Assembly: GCF_031822435.1 (NCBI RefSeq)
Contig: NZ_JAVQLW010000001.1
Span: 505,501-569,500 of the forward strand
Reading direction: 5' to 3'
From: Paracoccus sp. MBLB3053
GTDB lineage: Bacteria > Pseudomonadota > Alphaproteobacteria > Rhodobacterales > Rhodobacteraceae
Length of the DNA stretch: 64,000 nucleotides
Shown: positions 45,555 to 55,838 of the stretch, in pieces
How the letters are laid out: each line of letters opens with the position of its first letter
How positions within the stretch are numbered: the stretch's first letter is position 1
Notes under the pieces: model-generated
What the model saw: the letters and a program-made list of their open reading frames with translations, nothing else
What the model was told of the DNA's origin: nothing
Databases searched by the model: none
Position numbers and translations under genes: made by a program

Positions 45555-46184
45555 TCAGTCGACGATGGTGGCCTCGGTCGCGGCACGAAGCGCCTCTTCA
45601 GAAACGCCCTCCGCCAACTCGACGATCTTCAACCCGCCCTCGACCACGTCGAGCACGCCAAAATTGGTGATGATCCGGTTCACGACCGCTTGCCCGGTCA
45701 GCGGCAGGGTGCACGTCTTCAGCACCTTCGATTCGCCGGCCTTGTTCGTATGGTCCATGACCACGACCACGCGCTTTACGCCCGCGACGAGGTCCATCGC
45801 GCCGCCCATGCCCTTCACGAGCTTTCCGGGGATCATCCAGTTCGCCAGATCGCCGTTCTCGGCGACCTCCATCGCGCCCAGGATCGCCATCGCGATCTTG
45901 CCGCCGCGGATCATCGCAAAGCTTTCGGCACTGTCGAAGAACGCGGTCTGCGGCAGGGCGGTGACCGTCTGCTTGCCTGCGTTGATCAGGTCTGCATCCT
46001 CTTCGCCTTCAATGGGGAAGGGACCGATGCCAAGCATGCCGTTTTCCGATTGCAGCGTGACGTGGACGCCTTCGGGGATGTAGTTCGCGACCAGGGTCGG
46101 AATGCCGATCCCGAGGTTCACATACCAGCCGTCCTGCAGTTCCTGCGCCGCCCGAGCGGCCATCTGGTTCCGATCCCAAGGCAT
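45555..46184 (-). CDS. 3-oxoacid CoA-transferase, subunit B
   Basis: 209 residues, class I CoA-transferase beta subunit. The catalytic glutamate is in SENGMLGIGP, and NLGIGIPTLVANYIP and GGAMDLVAGVKRVVVVMDHTNK are family blocks. With the A subunit it moves CoA between succinyl-CoA and acetoacetate or similar acids. Its start overlaps the A-subunit stop by one base. Exact substrate (succinyl-CoA versus other acyl donors) is not resolved. Confidence 0.93.
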   Translation of the reverse strand: MPWDRNQMAARAAQELQDGWYVNLGIGIPTLVANYIPEGVHVTLQSENGMLGIGPFPIEGEEDADLINAGKQTVTALPQTAFFDSAESFAMIRGGKIAMAILGAMEVAENGDLANWMIPGKLVKGMGGAMDLVAGVKRVVVVMDHTNKAGESKVLKTCTLPLTGQAVVNRIITNFGVLDVVEGGLKIVELAEGVSEEALRAATEATIVD

Positions 46185-46912
46185 CAGACGGCCTCCTTCT
46201 TGTGGGTCGTGTCGGAGACGCGCGAACGCGTCGTGCGCTGCTCGATGCGCTTTTCATGCGCGCCCTGGATCAGGCGGTGGACATAGATGCCCGGCAGGTG
46301 GATCGCATCGGGATCAAGGCTGCCCGTCGGCACGATCTCTTCGACCTCGACGATACAGACGCGGCCGCATTTCGCCGCCGGCACGTTGAAGTTCCGCGCC
46401 GTCTTGCGGAAGACGACGTTGCCCGATTCATCGGCCTTCCAGCCCTTGACGATGGCGAGGTCGGCGACGATCCCGCGCTCGAGGATATAGGTCTCGCCGT
46501 CGAAATCCTTGTGCTCCTTGCCCTCGGCGATCACCGTGCCGACGCCGGTCTTGGTGTAGAAGCCGGGGATACCCGCGCCGCCTGCGCGCATGCGCTCGGC
46601 CAGCGTGCCTTGCGGGTTGAATTCCAGCTCAAGCTCGCCCGAGAGATACTGCCGCATGAACTCGGCGTTCTCACCGACATAGGACGAGATCATCTTCCTG
46701 ATCTGGCGCGAATCCAGCAGGATGCCCAGACCAAAGCCGTCCACCCCGCAATTGTTGCTGGCGATCGTCAGATCCTTGGCCCCGGCCTTGTGGATCGCGT
46801 CGATCAGCAATTCCGGAATACCGCACAGCCCGAAGCCACCGGCCGCGATCAGCATTCCGTCCCGCAGGACACCCTCCAGCGCCTCGCTCGCGCTGCCATA
46901 AAGCTTCTTCAT
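46184..46912 (-). CDS. 3-oxoacid CoA-transferase, subunit A
   Basis: 242 residues from ATG 46912, five bases after GGAGG; the TTG one codon earlier is not needed. Family blocks are [34 protein letters not shown] and [19 protein letters not shown]. It forms the alpha subunit with the next gene. The C-terminus ([15 protein letters not shown]) is a short extension. Confidence 0.93.
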   Translation of the reverse strand: MKKLYGSASEALEGVLRDGMLIAAGGFGLCGIPELLIDAIHKAGAKDLTIASNNCGVDGFGLGILLDSRQIRKMISSYVGENAEFMRQYLSGELELEFNPQGTLAERMRAGGAGIPGFYTKTGVGTVIAEGKEHKDFDGETYILERGIVADLAIVKGWKADESGNVVFRKTARNFNVPAAKCGRVCIVEVEEIVPTGSLDPDAIHLPGIYVHRLIQGAHEKRIEQRTTRSRVSDTTHKKEAV

Positions 46913-46994
46913 CAATTCCTCCGCCTCAGGTCAGAAATTTGTGGCGGGCTTGCCGGGCAGAGTCAACGCGCTGCACCGCCGCGTAAACAAGACT

Positions 46995-47018
46995 GCCCGG
47001 CGTCTGATCACGCCGGGC
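46995..47018 (-). terminator. Hairpin downstream of topA
   Basis: A nine-base stem (gcccggcgt at 46995-47003, acgccgggc at 47010-47018) has a 6-base loop. Read on the minus strand it lies 40 bases after the topA stop and is followed by AGTCTTGTTT. The surrounding 145-base gap also holds a tandem ctacaggatc (47020-47029 and 47032-47041) and no gene. Confidence 0.6.
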
Positions 47019-47057
47019 ACTACAGGATCGCTACAGGATCTCTGAAAGATGAGGGGC

Positions 47058-49640
47058 CTATTCCTCGGCCGTCTTGGTTTTAGCGGCAGGCTTCTTGGCG
47101 GCGGACTTCTTGGCCGTTGCCTTTTTCGCGGCGGGCTTCTTTTCGGCAGTCTTGGCAGCAGCCTTCTTGGCGGGCTTCTTGCCCGATTTCGCGGCCTTTT
47201 CCGCGATCAGTTCCAGCGCACGTTCCAACGTGACCGAACCCGGTTCAAGATCGCGCGGAAGCGTCGCATTGACCTTGCCCCATTTGACATAGGGGCCATA
47301 GCGACCGTTCAGCACCTGCACTGGACCACCCTCGGGATGCTCGCCCAGTTCGGCAAGCGGTGCCGCCGGCGCAGCCCTGCCGCGCGTGGTTTTCGAGGCC
47401 AGAACCTCGACCGCGCGATTCATTCCGATGGTGAAGACCTCATCGACATCCGGCAGGTTCACATATTTCGAGGCGTGTTTCACATAGGGACCATAGCGCC
47501 CGATCCCAGCCTCGACCGGGACGCCATCCTCGGGATGCGGCCCGATCTCGCGCGGAAGCGCGAGCAGGGCCAGCGCACGTCCCAGATCAACGGAAGCGAG
47601 ATCCCAGCTTTTCGGCACCGAGGCGCGCGGTGGCTTCGGCACTTCTTCCGTCGCCTCGCCGCGCTGGACATAGGGGCCGAAGCGGCCGTTCTTCAGGCTG
47701 ATTTCGTCGCCATTGTCGGTGCCGAGCACAGTGTCGCCCACAACCTCGCCTTCCGGGCTGCTGATCGGCCGCGTGAAACGGCACTCGGGGTAGTTGGTGC
47801 AGCCGATGAAGGCGCCTCCCGAACGCGCGGTCTTCAGATTCAGCCGACCCTTGTGACACAGCGGGCATTCGCGTGGATCGGTTCCGTCGGCGCGCGGCGG
47901 ATAGAGATGCGGGGCCAGTGCCTCGTCGATCGCCTCCAGAACCTCGCTGATGCGAAGCTCGCTCGTGCCTTCCAGTGCCGCGGTGAAATCCTTCCAGAAG
48001 CGGCGCAGCACCTCGCGATAGGCGCGCTCGCCCGAGGAGATGTCATCCAGCTCACCTTCGAGGCTCGAGGTGAAATCGTAGCTGACATAGCGGGGGAAAT
48101 ACTTCAGCAGGAAGATGGTAACCAGCCGGCCCTTGTCCTCGGGGATCAGGCGGTTCTGTTCCTTGCGGACATAGTCGCGGTCCTGGATCGTCGTGACGAT
48201 CGAGGCATAGGTCGAAGGCCGGCCGATGCCGAGCTCTTCCATGCGCTTGACCAGTGTCGCCTCGGTGTAGCGCGGCGGCGCCTGGGTAAAGTGCTGCTCG
48301 GGATTGATCCCGCGCTTCTCAGCCTTTTCGCCTTCCTTGATCGGCGGCAGGCGGCGGCTGTCCTCGTCTTCCTCGTCGTCGCGGCCCTGGTCGTAGACCT
48401 TCAGGAAGCCGTCGAACATCATCACCTGCCCGGTCGCGCGCAGTCCGATCTGGGCGTCGTCCGAGCCGATCTCGACCGTCGTGCGCTCCATCCGGGCCGA
48501 TTCCATCTGGCTGGAAATCGTGCGCTTCCAGATCAGGTCGTAAAGCGCCTTCTGGTCCTTGTCCGAAACGGGCAGCTTCTCGGGCGACACGAACATGTCG
48601 GTCGGCCGGATGCATTCATGGGCCTCCTGCGCGTTCTTGGCCTTGTTCTTGTACATGCGCGGGCTGGAGGGGAGGTATTCCTCGCCGAAGCGCTTCTTGA
48701 TCGCGTCGCGGGCCGACATCACCGCCTCGGGGGCCATGTCGATGCCGTCGGTCCGCATGTATGTGATGTAACCCGCCTCATAGAGCCGCTGCGCCGCCGA
48801 CATGCAGGCCCGCGCGCCGAGGCCCAGCTTGCGGCTGGCCTCCTGCTGCAGGGTCGAGGTCATGAAAGGCGGCCATGGGTTCCGGCTCGCGGGTTTCGCG
48901 GCGACGCTCATGACCTTCAGGTCGCGCGAAGCGATCGCCGAGACGGCCAGCATCGCGTCCTTTTCGGTCGCGAGGTCAAAGCGATCCAGTTTCTTGCCGC
49001 CATAAACGGTCAGGTTCGCGTCGAACTGGTCGCCGCGCGGGGTCGCGAGCTTGGCGTGCACCGACCAATATTCGCGGGCCTTGAAGGCCTCGATCTCCAT
49101 CTCGCGATCGACGATGACGCGCAGCGCGACCGATTGCACCCGGCCCGCCGATTTCGCGCCCGGCAGCTTGCGCCACAGCACCGGCGACAGGTTGAAGCCA
49201 ACCAGATAGTCCAGCGCGCGACGCGCCAGATAGGCGTCGACCAAGGGCTGATCGATCTGGCGCGGGGCCGCCATCGCTTCGGTCACGGCATTCTTGGTGA
49301 TGGCGTTGAAGGTCACGCGGCTGACCTGCGCGCCCTTCTTGAGCGCAGGCGAAAGGGCTTCGAGCAGATGCCACGAAATCGCCTCGCCCTCGCGATCCGG
49401 GTCGGTGGCGAGGATCAGGTTCGGATCGGACGCCAGGGCATCCTTGATCGCCTTGACGTGCTTCTTCGAATCCGAGGCAACTTCCCATTTCATGGCAAAA
49501 TCGGCGTCAGGATCGACGCTGCCATCCTTGGGCGGCAGGTCCCGGACATGCCCGAACGAGGCCAGAACCGTATAGTCGTCACCAAGGTATTTGTTGATCG
49601 TCTTGGCCTTGGCCGGAGATTCGACGACGACGACAGGCAT
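47058..49640 (-). CDS. topA: DNA topoisomerase I
   Basis: 860 residues. The Toprim domain begins VVVVESPAKAKTI and includes LATDPDREGEAISWHL. The catalytic tyrosine is in the YITYMRTDG block near residue 290. A type IA zinc finger (CPLCHKGRLNLKTA...CTNYPEC) and extra topo-associated repeats (GRYGPYVKHASKY, GRYGPYVKWGKV) follow, then a ~60-residue Lys/Ala-rich tail. It relaxes negative supercoils. The tail is typical of alphaproteobacterial TopA and probably aids DNA or RNA polymerase contact. Confidence 0.96.
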   Translation of the reverse strand: MPVVVVESPAKAKTINKYLGDDYTVLASFGHVRDLPPKDGSVDPDADFAMKWEVASDSKKHVKAIKDALASDPNLILATDPDREGEAISWHLLEALSPALKKGAQVSRVTFNAITKNAVTEAMAAPRQIDQPLVDAYLARRALDYLVGFNLSPVLWRKLPGAKSAGRVQSVALRVIVDREMEIEAFKAREYWSVHAKLATPRGDQFDANLTVYGGKKLDRFDLATEKDAMLAVSAIASRDLKVMSVAAKPASRNPWPPFMTSTLQQEASRKLGLGARACMSAAQRLYEAGYITYMRTDGIDMAPEAVMSARDAIKKRFGEEYLPSSPRMYKNKAKNAQEAHECIRPTDMFVSPEKLPVSDKDQKALYDLIWKRTISSQMESARMERTTVEIGSDDAQIGLRATGQVMMFDGFLKVYDQGRDDEEDEDSRRLPPIKEGEKAEKRGINPEQHFTQAPPRYTEATLVKRMEELGIGRPSTYASIVTTIQDRDYVRKEQNRLIPEDKGRLVTIFLLKYFPRYVSYDFTSSLEGELDDISSGERAYREVLRRFWKDFTAALEGTSELRISEVLEAIDEALAPHLYPPRADGTDPRECPLCHKGRLNLKTARSGGAFIGCTNYPECRFTRPISSPEGEVVGDTVLGTDNGDEISLKNGRFGPYVQRGEATEEVPKPPRASVPKSWDLASVDLGRALALLALPREIGPHPEDGVPVEAGIGRYGPYVKHASKYVNLPDVDEVFTIGMNRAVEVLASKTTRGRAAPAAPLAELGEHPEGGPVQVLNGRYGPYVKWGKVNATLPRDLEPGSVTLERALELIAEKAAKSGKKPAKKAAAKTAEKKPAAKKATAKKSAAKKPAAKTKTAEE

Positions 49641-49770
49641 GCAAAATCCCTCGAGATGATTCGGGCCGGGAAAATGGGCGTCAGGTGACGAACTGTCAAC
49701 GCCGGCCTGCTGATGATCCCAAATTCAGCTATAAGATGAATCGGCCCGCGCGAGCTACGCACGGGCCGAA

Positions 49771-49801
49771 AAAAGCGAAAAACGGGGGCGAAACGCCCCC
49801 G
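49771..49801 (-). terminator. Rho-independent terminator of fpr
   Basis: An eight-base stem (cgggggcg at 49783-49790, cgcccccg at 49794-49801) with a 3-base loop lies 7 bases after the fpr stop on the minus strand. It is followed by TTTTTCGCTTTTTT. A second weaker hairpin (tcggcccg/cgggccga, 49741-49769) lies beyond, toward topA. Confidence 0.9.
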
Positions 49802-49807
49802 CTGAAA

Positions 49808-50647
49808 TCACACGCCTTCGCCCACAAAGGCCTTTTCCACCACGAATTCCTTGGGATCGCTGTTGGCGCCCTCGCGAAGTCCGAAGCCTTCCAGAACCGC
49901 CTTCACATCCACGTTGAAGGCAAGGCTGCCGCAAACCATGGCGCGGTCATTTTCGGTATTCATGGGCGGAAGGCCGAGATCCTCGAACACCTTGCCCGAG
50001 GTCAGGTTGTCGGTAATCCGGCCCATGAACGGGCTCTCTTCGCGGGTTGTGGTCGGGTAATACAGCAGCCGCTTGGCGAAATCCTCGCCATAGATCTCGC
50101 CCAGCAGCGGATCGTGCCGCAGGTTCTCGACCAGCTCGCGCCCGTAGTTCAGTTCCTCGGCGGTGCGGCAGGTATGCATCATGATGACCTGCTCGTAGCG
50201 CTCGTAGGTTTCCGGGTCGCGCATCAGCGAGGCGAAGGGCGCAAGGCCCGTTCCGGTGGCCAGGAACCACATCCGCTTACCCGGAAGCAGCGCGTCCAGG
50301 ACCAGCGTGCCGACGGGCTTCGGGCGCAGGATGATCTCGTCGCCCGGCTGGATCAATTGCAGCTTCGAGGTCAGCGGCCCGTCCGGCACCTTGATCGAGT
50401 AGAATTCCAGCTCGTCGTCCCAATTGGGGGAGGCGATGGAATAGGCGCGCAGGATCGGCTTGCCGTTCTCGCCGGGCAGCCCGATCATCACGAATTCGCC
50501 CGAACGGAAGCGCAGCGACGCAGGGCGCGTCACGCGGAAGGAAAACAGCGTATCGCTCCAATGCGTGACCGCGGTCACGGTCTGCGCGTCGGGCAGGGTC
50601 TTGGCGGGTTTCACGGCAGCATCGGCCACGGAGAGATCCAGTGTCAT
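49808..50647 (-). CDS. fpr: Ferredoxin-NADP(+) reductase
   Basis: 279 residues, bacterial Fpr type. FAD-binding signature RAYSIASPNWDDELEFYSIK and NADP-binding GTGLAPFASLMRDP are present, and the C-terminal ..VVEKAFVGEG is the usual ending. It passes electrons between NADPH and ferredoxin or flavodoxin. As the last gene of the cysI-cysH-DUF934 unit it could supply reduced ferredoxin to sulfite reductase (inference). The 53 bases before it hold no other gene. Confidence 0.94.
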   Translation of the reverse strand: MTLDLSVADAAVKPAKTLPDAQTVTAVTHWSDTLFSFRVTRPASLRFRSGEFVMIGLPGENGKPILRAYSIASPNWDDELEFYSIKVPDGPLTSKLQLIQPGDEIILRPKPVGTLVLDALLPGKRMWFLATGTGLAPFASLMRDPETYERYEQVIMMHTCRTAEELNYGRELVENLRHDPLLGEIYGEDFAKRLLYYPTTTREESPFMGRITDNLTSGKVFEDLGLPPMNTENDRAMVCGSLAFNVDVKAVLEGFGLREGANSDPKEFVVEKAFVGEGV

Positions 50648-50699
50648 GTCAGGGTCCCGGTCTATCTAGTTCACAAGGGCGCAGGGGAAAACCCCGGCA

Positions 50700-51071
50700 T
50701 CATCCGGCGAGGCGCGACCGATGGTCCCACTGTTGCCAGTCGGCTCGGTCGAGCCATTGTTCCTGCGGCTGGCGGGCGGCGAGCGCAGCGGAAATCCTGA
50801 CCTCGTCGAAGCCGACGCGACGCGCCATGGCATATTGATCCGAGATCAGCCCACCGACGGCACGCAGGCGCCCCTTGAACCCCTTTTCGCGAAGAAGCCG
50901 CGCCAGCGTGAAGCCGCGCCCGTCGCTGAAGGAAGGAAAGTCGATGGCGATGAGGTCATGGTCCAGATAGTCAACCAGGCTGGCCGGATCAACATCCGGA
51001 GCCAGAACAATCGACTCGGCCCCGTCATGGGGATGGAAACCGTCATCCCGGACCAGATAGAAATCGCTCAT
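50700..51071 (-). CDS. DUF934 protein of the sulfite-reduction operon
   Basis: 123 residues from ATG 51071, overlapping the cysH stop (ATGA). The frame extends upstream through cysH without family match. It shows the DUF934 pattern AIDFPSFSDGRGFTLARLLREKGFKGRLRAVGGLISDQYAMARRVGFDEVRI. DUF934 genes are almost always next to cysI/cysH in proteobacteria, so a role in assimilatory sulfite reduction is likely, but no activity is established. Confidence 0.88.
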   Translation of the reverse strand: MSDFYLVRDDGFHPHDGAESIVLAPDVDPASLVDYLDHDLIAIDFPSFSDGRGFTLARLLREKGFKGRLRAVGGLISDQYAMARRVGFDEVRISAALAARQPQEQWLDRADWQQWDHRSRLAG

Positions 51072-51791
51072 GAATTTGCTCCTGCGCGGACCATCTTGCC
51101 GCCGATGAAATGGATGCCGCATTCGGTTTTCTGGCTGCCCCGCCAGCGACCGGCGCGGGGGTCTTCGCCCGGCTTCACGGGCGAGGTGCATGGCGCGCAG
51201 CCGATCGAGGCAAAGCCCTTGGCGACCAGCGGGTGGCGCGGCAGGTTGTTCTCGGCCATGTAGTCCTGAACATCCTCGGTGCGCCAGTGCGCCAGCGGGT
51301 TGATGCGCAGCCGGGCTGGCGGCTCGGCCTCGAAGAACTCAAGCTGCTTGCGCTCGCCGCCCTGGAACCGCTTGCGGCCGGTGATCCAGGCGTCGAATTG
51401 CGACAGCTCTCGCTCCAGAGGGATGGTCTTGCGCAGATCGCAGCAGGCGTCGGTGCTGAACTGGTGCAGCGTGCCGTCCGGATCATTCAATGCGACCTCG
51501 CGCTCGGCCGCGCGGATCACGCGCACATCGGTCAACTTCAGCTTTTCCGTAACCTCAAGCTGGTAGGCCAGTGTTTCGGGGAACAGCATCTGCGTGTCGA
51601 TGAACAGGACCGGCGTGCCGGGCGCCACGACCGAGACCATGTGCAAGAGCACGACCGATTCCGAGCCGAAGCTGGACACCAGGGTAACCCGGCCGAGGTC
51701 GGGATCGTTCAGGGCGCGCCGCAACACCTCGGTCGCGGCGTGATGCTTGTAGCGCTCATTCAGAAGCGCGGCGCGATCGTCAAGGCTCCCA

Positions 51792-51799
<8 letters not shown>
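51068..51799 (-). CDS. cysH: Adenylyl-sulfate (APS) reductase, CysH family
   Basis: 243 residues. The PAPS/APS reductase fold has VTLVSSFGSESVVLLHM near the N-terminus. Two cysteine pairs are present, DACCDLRKTIPLE and IGCAPCT, which bind the 4Fe-4S cluster of the APS-reducing (plant/bacterial assimilatory) type rather than the cluster-free PAPS type. The catalytic ECGIH motif is near the C-terminus. It reduces APS to sulfite. It overlaps cysI by 8 bases. Confidence 0.92.
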
Positions 51800-53439
<1,640 letters not shown>

Positions 53440-53447
<8 letters not shown>

Positions 53448-53769
53448 TGCTGGCCTCGAGTTCGGCTTGGATGCCATGGAAATAGTTGGACGGGCCGCGG
53501 CGGCGGAAAGCCTCGCGGAAATGCGTGGGCTCGGGGCGGCCGTCGGGGCCGCGCCTGGCCTCGGCCAGATAGGGGCCGACAACCAGGTTTGCCTGGCCGA
53601 TCGCATCAAGCATCGCGATCTCGGCGATCGCCTCATCCTCGAAAAGCTGCGCCTCGCGCGGGTCGGCGGTCCAGCCACCGTCACGCATCCAGACGCAATG
53701 GCCCATGCGCAGGTCATTGGCGGTAATGACGGCGGGGGTTGCGATCGAGGGGGTGAAGGTCTTGGACAT
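53440..53769 (-). CDS. DUF2849 protein preceding cysI
   Basis: 109 residues. The conserved blocks VITANDLRMGHCVWMRDGGWTADPREAQLFED and LVVGPYLAEA mark DUF2849. It overlaps cysI by 8 bases and is the first gene of the cys run. In alphaproteobacteria such proteins sit with sulfite reductase, sometimes beside siroheme synthase. Siroheme synthase is not present here. Function unknown. Confidence 0.88.
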
Positions 53770-53893
53770 GGCCTTTTGCCTTTCGGGTTGGGTCTGTCAT
53801 ATATAGAAAATTCTTCCGCATATTGACGAGTGGGGCAGAAAAATAAGAAACAAGTCCCGCCGATAAGGCAGGCTATTAGGACAAGATTTTCCG
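53770..53893. promoter_or_regulatory. Divergent promoter region between the cys operon and an Lrp regulator
   Basis: These 124 bases separate DUF2849 (minus) from the Lrp gene (plus) and are notably AT-rich around 53800-53850. On the minus strand a TATATA (about 53801-53806) could be the cys -10 without a good -35. On the plus strand TTGACG occurs at 53823-53828, followed by AT-rich DNA. Weak -35 matches suggest activator dependence, and the adjacent Lrp protein is the obvious candidate. Confidence 0.45.
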
Positions 53894-54376
53894 ATGAGCG
53901 AAGACAGACAAACGCCGGCCCGGCTGGATGACACGGATCGCAAAATACTGTCCCTGCTGCAGGAGGACGCCACGCTGTCGCTTGATGACATCGCGGCGCG
54001 CGTAGGGGCTTCAAAGACGCCGGTCTGGAACCGGATTCGCAAGCTGCGCGAGGCCGGGGTGATCCGCGGACAGGTCGCCTTGCTCGATCCCGATTCCCTT
54101 GGGCTGGACGCCTGTTTCTTCGTCCTGATCCGCACCAGCGAACACGATCCCGAATGGGCGCTCAAATTCCTGTCGGCCGTACGCGCCCGTCCCGAAGTGA
54201 TCGAGGCGCACCGGCTGGCGGGCGATATCGACTACATTCTCAAGGTCCGGGTGCGGAATGCCCGCGCCTATGACCGTTTCTACCAGGCGCTGATCTCAGA
54301 GGTGAAGATCCACAATGTCACTGCGCTTCTCTCGATGGAGGAGCTGAAGGCGACCACGGCGCTGCCGCTCGACTAG
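53894..54376 (+). CDS. Lrp/AsnC-family transcriptional regulator
   Basis: 160 residues. N-terminal helix-turn-helix (DRKILSLLQEDATLSLDDIAARVGASKTPVWNRIRKLREAGVI) and C-terminal RAM ligand-binding domain (DIDYILKVRVRNARAYDRFYQALI). It diverges from the cys operon and converges with the aminotransferase gene 23 bases away, so it may control either. A sulfur-amino-acid ligand is plausible but unproven. Confidence 0.92.
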   Translation: MSEDRQTPARLDDTDRKILSLLQEDATLSLDDIAARVGASKTPVWNRIRKLREAGVIRGQVALLDPDSLGLDACFFVLIRTSEHDPEWALKFLSAVRARPEVIEAHRLAGDIDYILKVRVRNARAYDRFYQALISEVKIHNVTALLSMEELKATTALPLD

Positions 54377-54399
54377 CGCCGAGCTTTATCATTTGTGGA

Positions 54400-55509
54400 T
54401 CAGGATGCGCGCGCCTGCGAAAGCGCGATCGGAAGAGCTTCCGCCAGAATGTCCAGTTCAGCCGCCGGGCCGCAAGAGATGCGGATGCACCGATCCATCG
54501 GCGCGACGCCAGGCATGCGGACAAAGACGCCCTGTTCGGTCAGCGCGGATAGAACCTTGCGGGCGAAGTCACCATCCGCCCCGCAATCAACCGCCACGAA
54601 ATTCGTGGCCGAGGACAAAGCCGAAAGGCCATTCTCGCTGGCGATCGCGGCGATCCTGTCGCGTGCGTCCGAGACATTGCGGCGCGTTTCATCCAGCCAT
54701 GCCTTGTCTTCAAGTGCAGCCAAAGCCCCGATCTGCGCCGTCCGGTTGATACCGAAATGGTTGCGGATGCGATCAAAGCCCGCGATCAGCTCGGCCGGCC
54801 CGATGGCATAGCCGATGCGCGCGCCGGCCATGCCATAGGCTTTCGAGAAGGTGCGGAAGCGGATGACACGGTCATCCTCGGGATCGATCCGCGGGATCGC
54901 ATCATCGGGCGCGAATTCCGCATAGGCTTCGTCCAGCAGCAGCAACGTGGCCTCGGGCAGGTCATCGAGTGCCCGTTCGATCCGCTTGCCGGGGTGCCAA
55001 CTGCCCATCGGATTGTCGGGATTGGCAAGGTAGACAAGCCGCGCATCGGTCTTGCGCGCCGCGCCGATAAGCGCCTCGGGGTCTTCCGCATCATCGCGGT
55101 AAGCGACCTTGTGAAGCTGCCCACCAAAGCCTGCGACATGGTAGTTGAAGGTCGGATAGGCGCCTTCAGAGGTCACGACCGTATCGCCCGGCGTGAGCGT
55201 CAGCCGCACCAGCAGCCCAAGCAGGCCGTCGATGCCTTCGCCCAGCGTGATCTGACCCGGCGCGACGCCGTGATGCGATGCCAGGGCCTCGCGCAGATCG
55301 TGGCTGTCGGGATCGCCGTATTTCCAGACCTCGGCGCTGGCTCGTGCCATTGCCTCTATTGCCCGAGGAGACGGACCGAAGCCGTTCTCGTTCGCGCCAA
55401 GCCGCGCACGAAAGGCGGCGCCGCGACGACGTTCAAGGGTTTCGGGACCGGTAAAGGGAACCGTGGCGGGCAGGCCGGCGGGGATCGGTGCGAAGCGAAG
55501 GCGTGTCAT
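54400..55509 (-). CDS. Histidinol-phosphate aminotransferase family (PLP, class I/II)
   Basis: 369 residues from ATG 55509 (MTRLRFAPIPAGLPATVPF). The PLP lysine is in RFRTFSKAYGMAGARIGYA, and YLANPDNPMGSWH and LLLLDEAYAEFAP complete the fold-type I site. Identified as HisC-like, but no other his genes are nearby. It could be a general or aromatic aminotransferase. A stand-alone Lrp ligand domain lies 62 bases upstream on the same strand. Confidence 0.85.
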   Translation of the reverse strand: MTRLRFAPIPAGLPATVPFTGPETLERRRGAAFRARLGANENGFGPSPRAIEAMARASAEVWKYGDPDSHDLREALASHHGVAPGQITLGEGIDGLLGLLVRLTLTPGDTVVTSEGAYPTFNYHVAGFGGQLHKVAYRDDAEDPEALIGAARKTDARLVYLANPDNPMGSWHPGKRIERALDDLPEATLLLLDEAYAEFAPDDAIPRIDPEDDRVIRFRTFSKAYGMAGARIGYAIGPAELIAGFDRIRNHFGINRTAQIGALAALEDKAWLDETRRNVSDARDRIAAIASENGLSALSSATNFVAVDCGADGDFARKVLSALTEQGVFVRMPGVAPMDRCIRISCGPAAELDILAEALPIALSQARAS

Positions 55510-55571
55510 GGCCGAACCAGAAACCCAAATTCCACCCACGCGCAAGGGGGCTGCGACCACCCTGCCCCTGT

Positions 55572-55808
55572 TCAGAACGCCTTGAAGGTCATTGTGGTCA
55601 GCGTCCGGCAAATATCCGGAATGTCGAACAGGTTTTCGGAGAGGTAGCGGCCGACATCCTGATCCTCGGGGATGTAGATCTTGGCCATGAGGTCGTAATC
55701 ACCCGAAGTCGAATAAAGCTCGCTGACGATTTCGCGGTCATAGATCGCATCGGCAACCTCGTAGGTCTTGCCGGGCGTGCAACGGAACTGAACGAATACC
55801 GGGCGCAT
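55572..55808 (-). CDS. Stand-alone Lrp/AsnC ligand-binding (RAM) domain protein
   Basis: 78 residues with AGGAGG upstream. It consists only of the Lrp ligand-binding fold (VFVQFRCTPGKTYEVADAIYDREIVSELYSTSGDYDLMAKIYIP) and lacks any helix-turn-helix. Such single-domain proteins can bind amino acids and form mixed oligomers with full-length Lrp. It is upstream of the aminotransferase on the same strand and two genes from a full-length Lrp. Confidence 0.88.
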   Translation of the reverse strand: MRPVFVQFRCTPGKTYEVADAIYDREIVSELYSTSGDYDLMAKIYIPEDQDVGRYLSENLFDIPDICRTLTTMTFKAF

Positions 55809-55838
55809 GGCGATCCTCCTGACCTGATCGCGGTCAAC

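Noticed and set aside
45555..46912. Considered the two CoA-transferase genes as a PHB or ketone-body cluster
   Set aside because: No thiolase, reductase or synthase lies nearby; only the transferase can be supported.
47049..49688. An 879-codon plus-strand frame opposite topA
   Set aside because: Antisense of topA with no ribosome site or family match.
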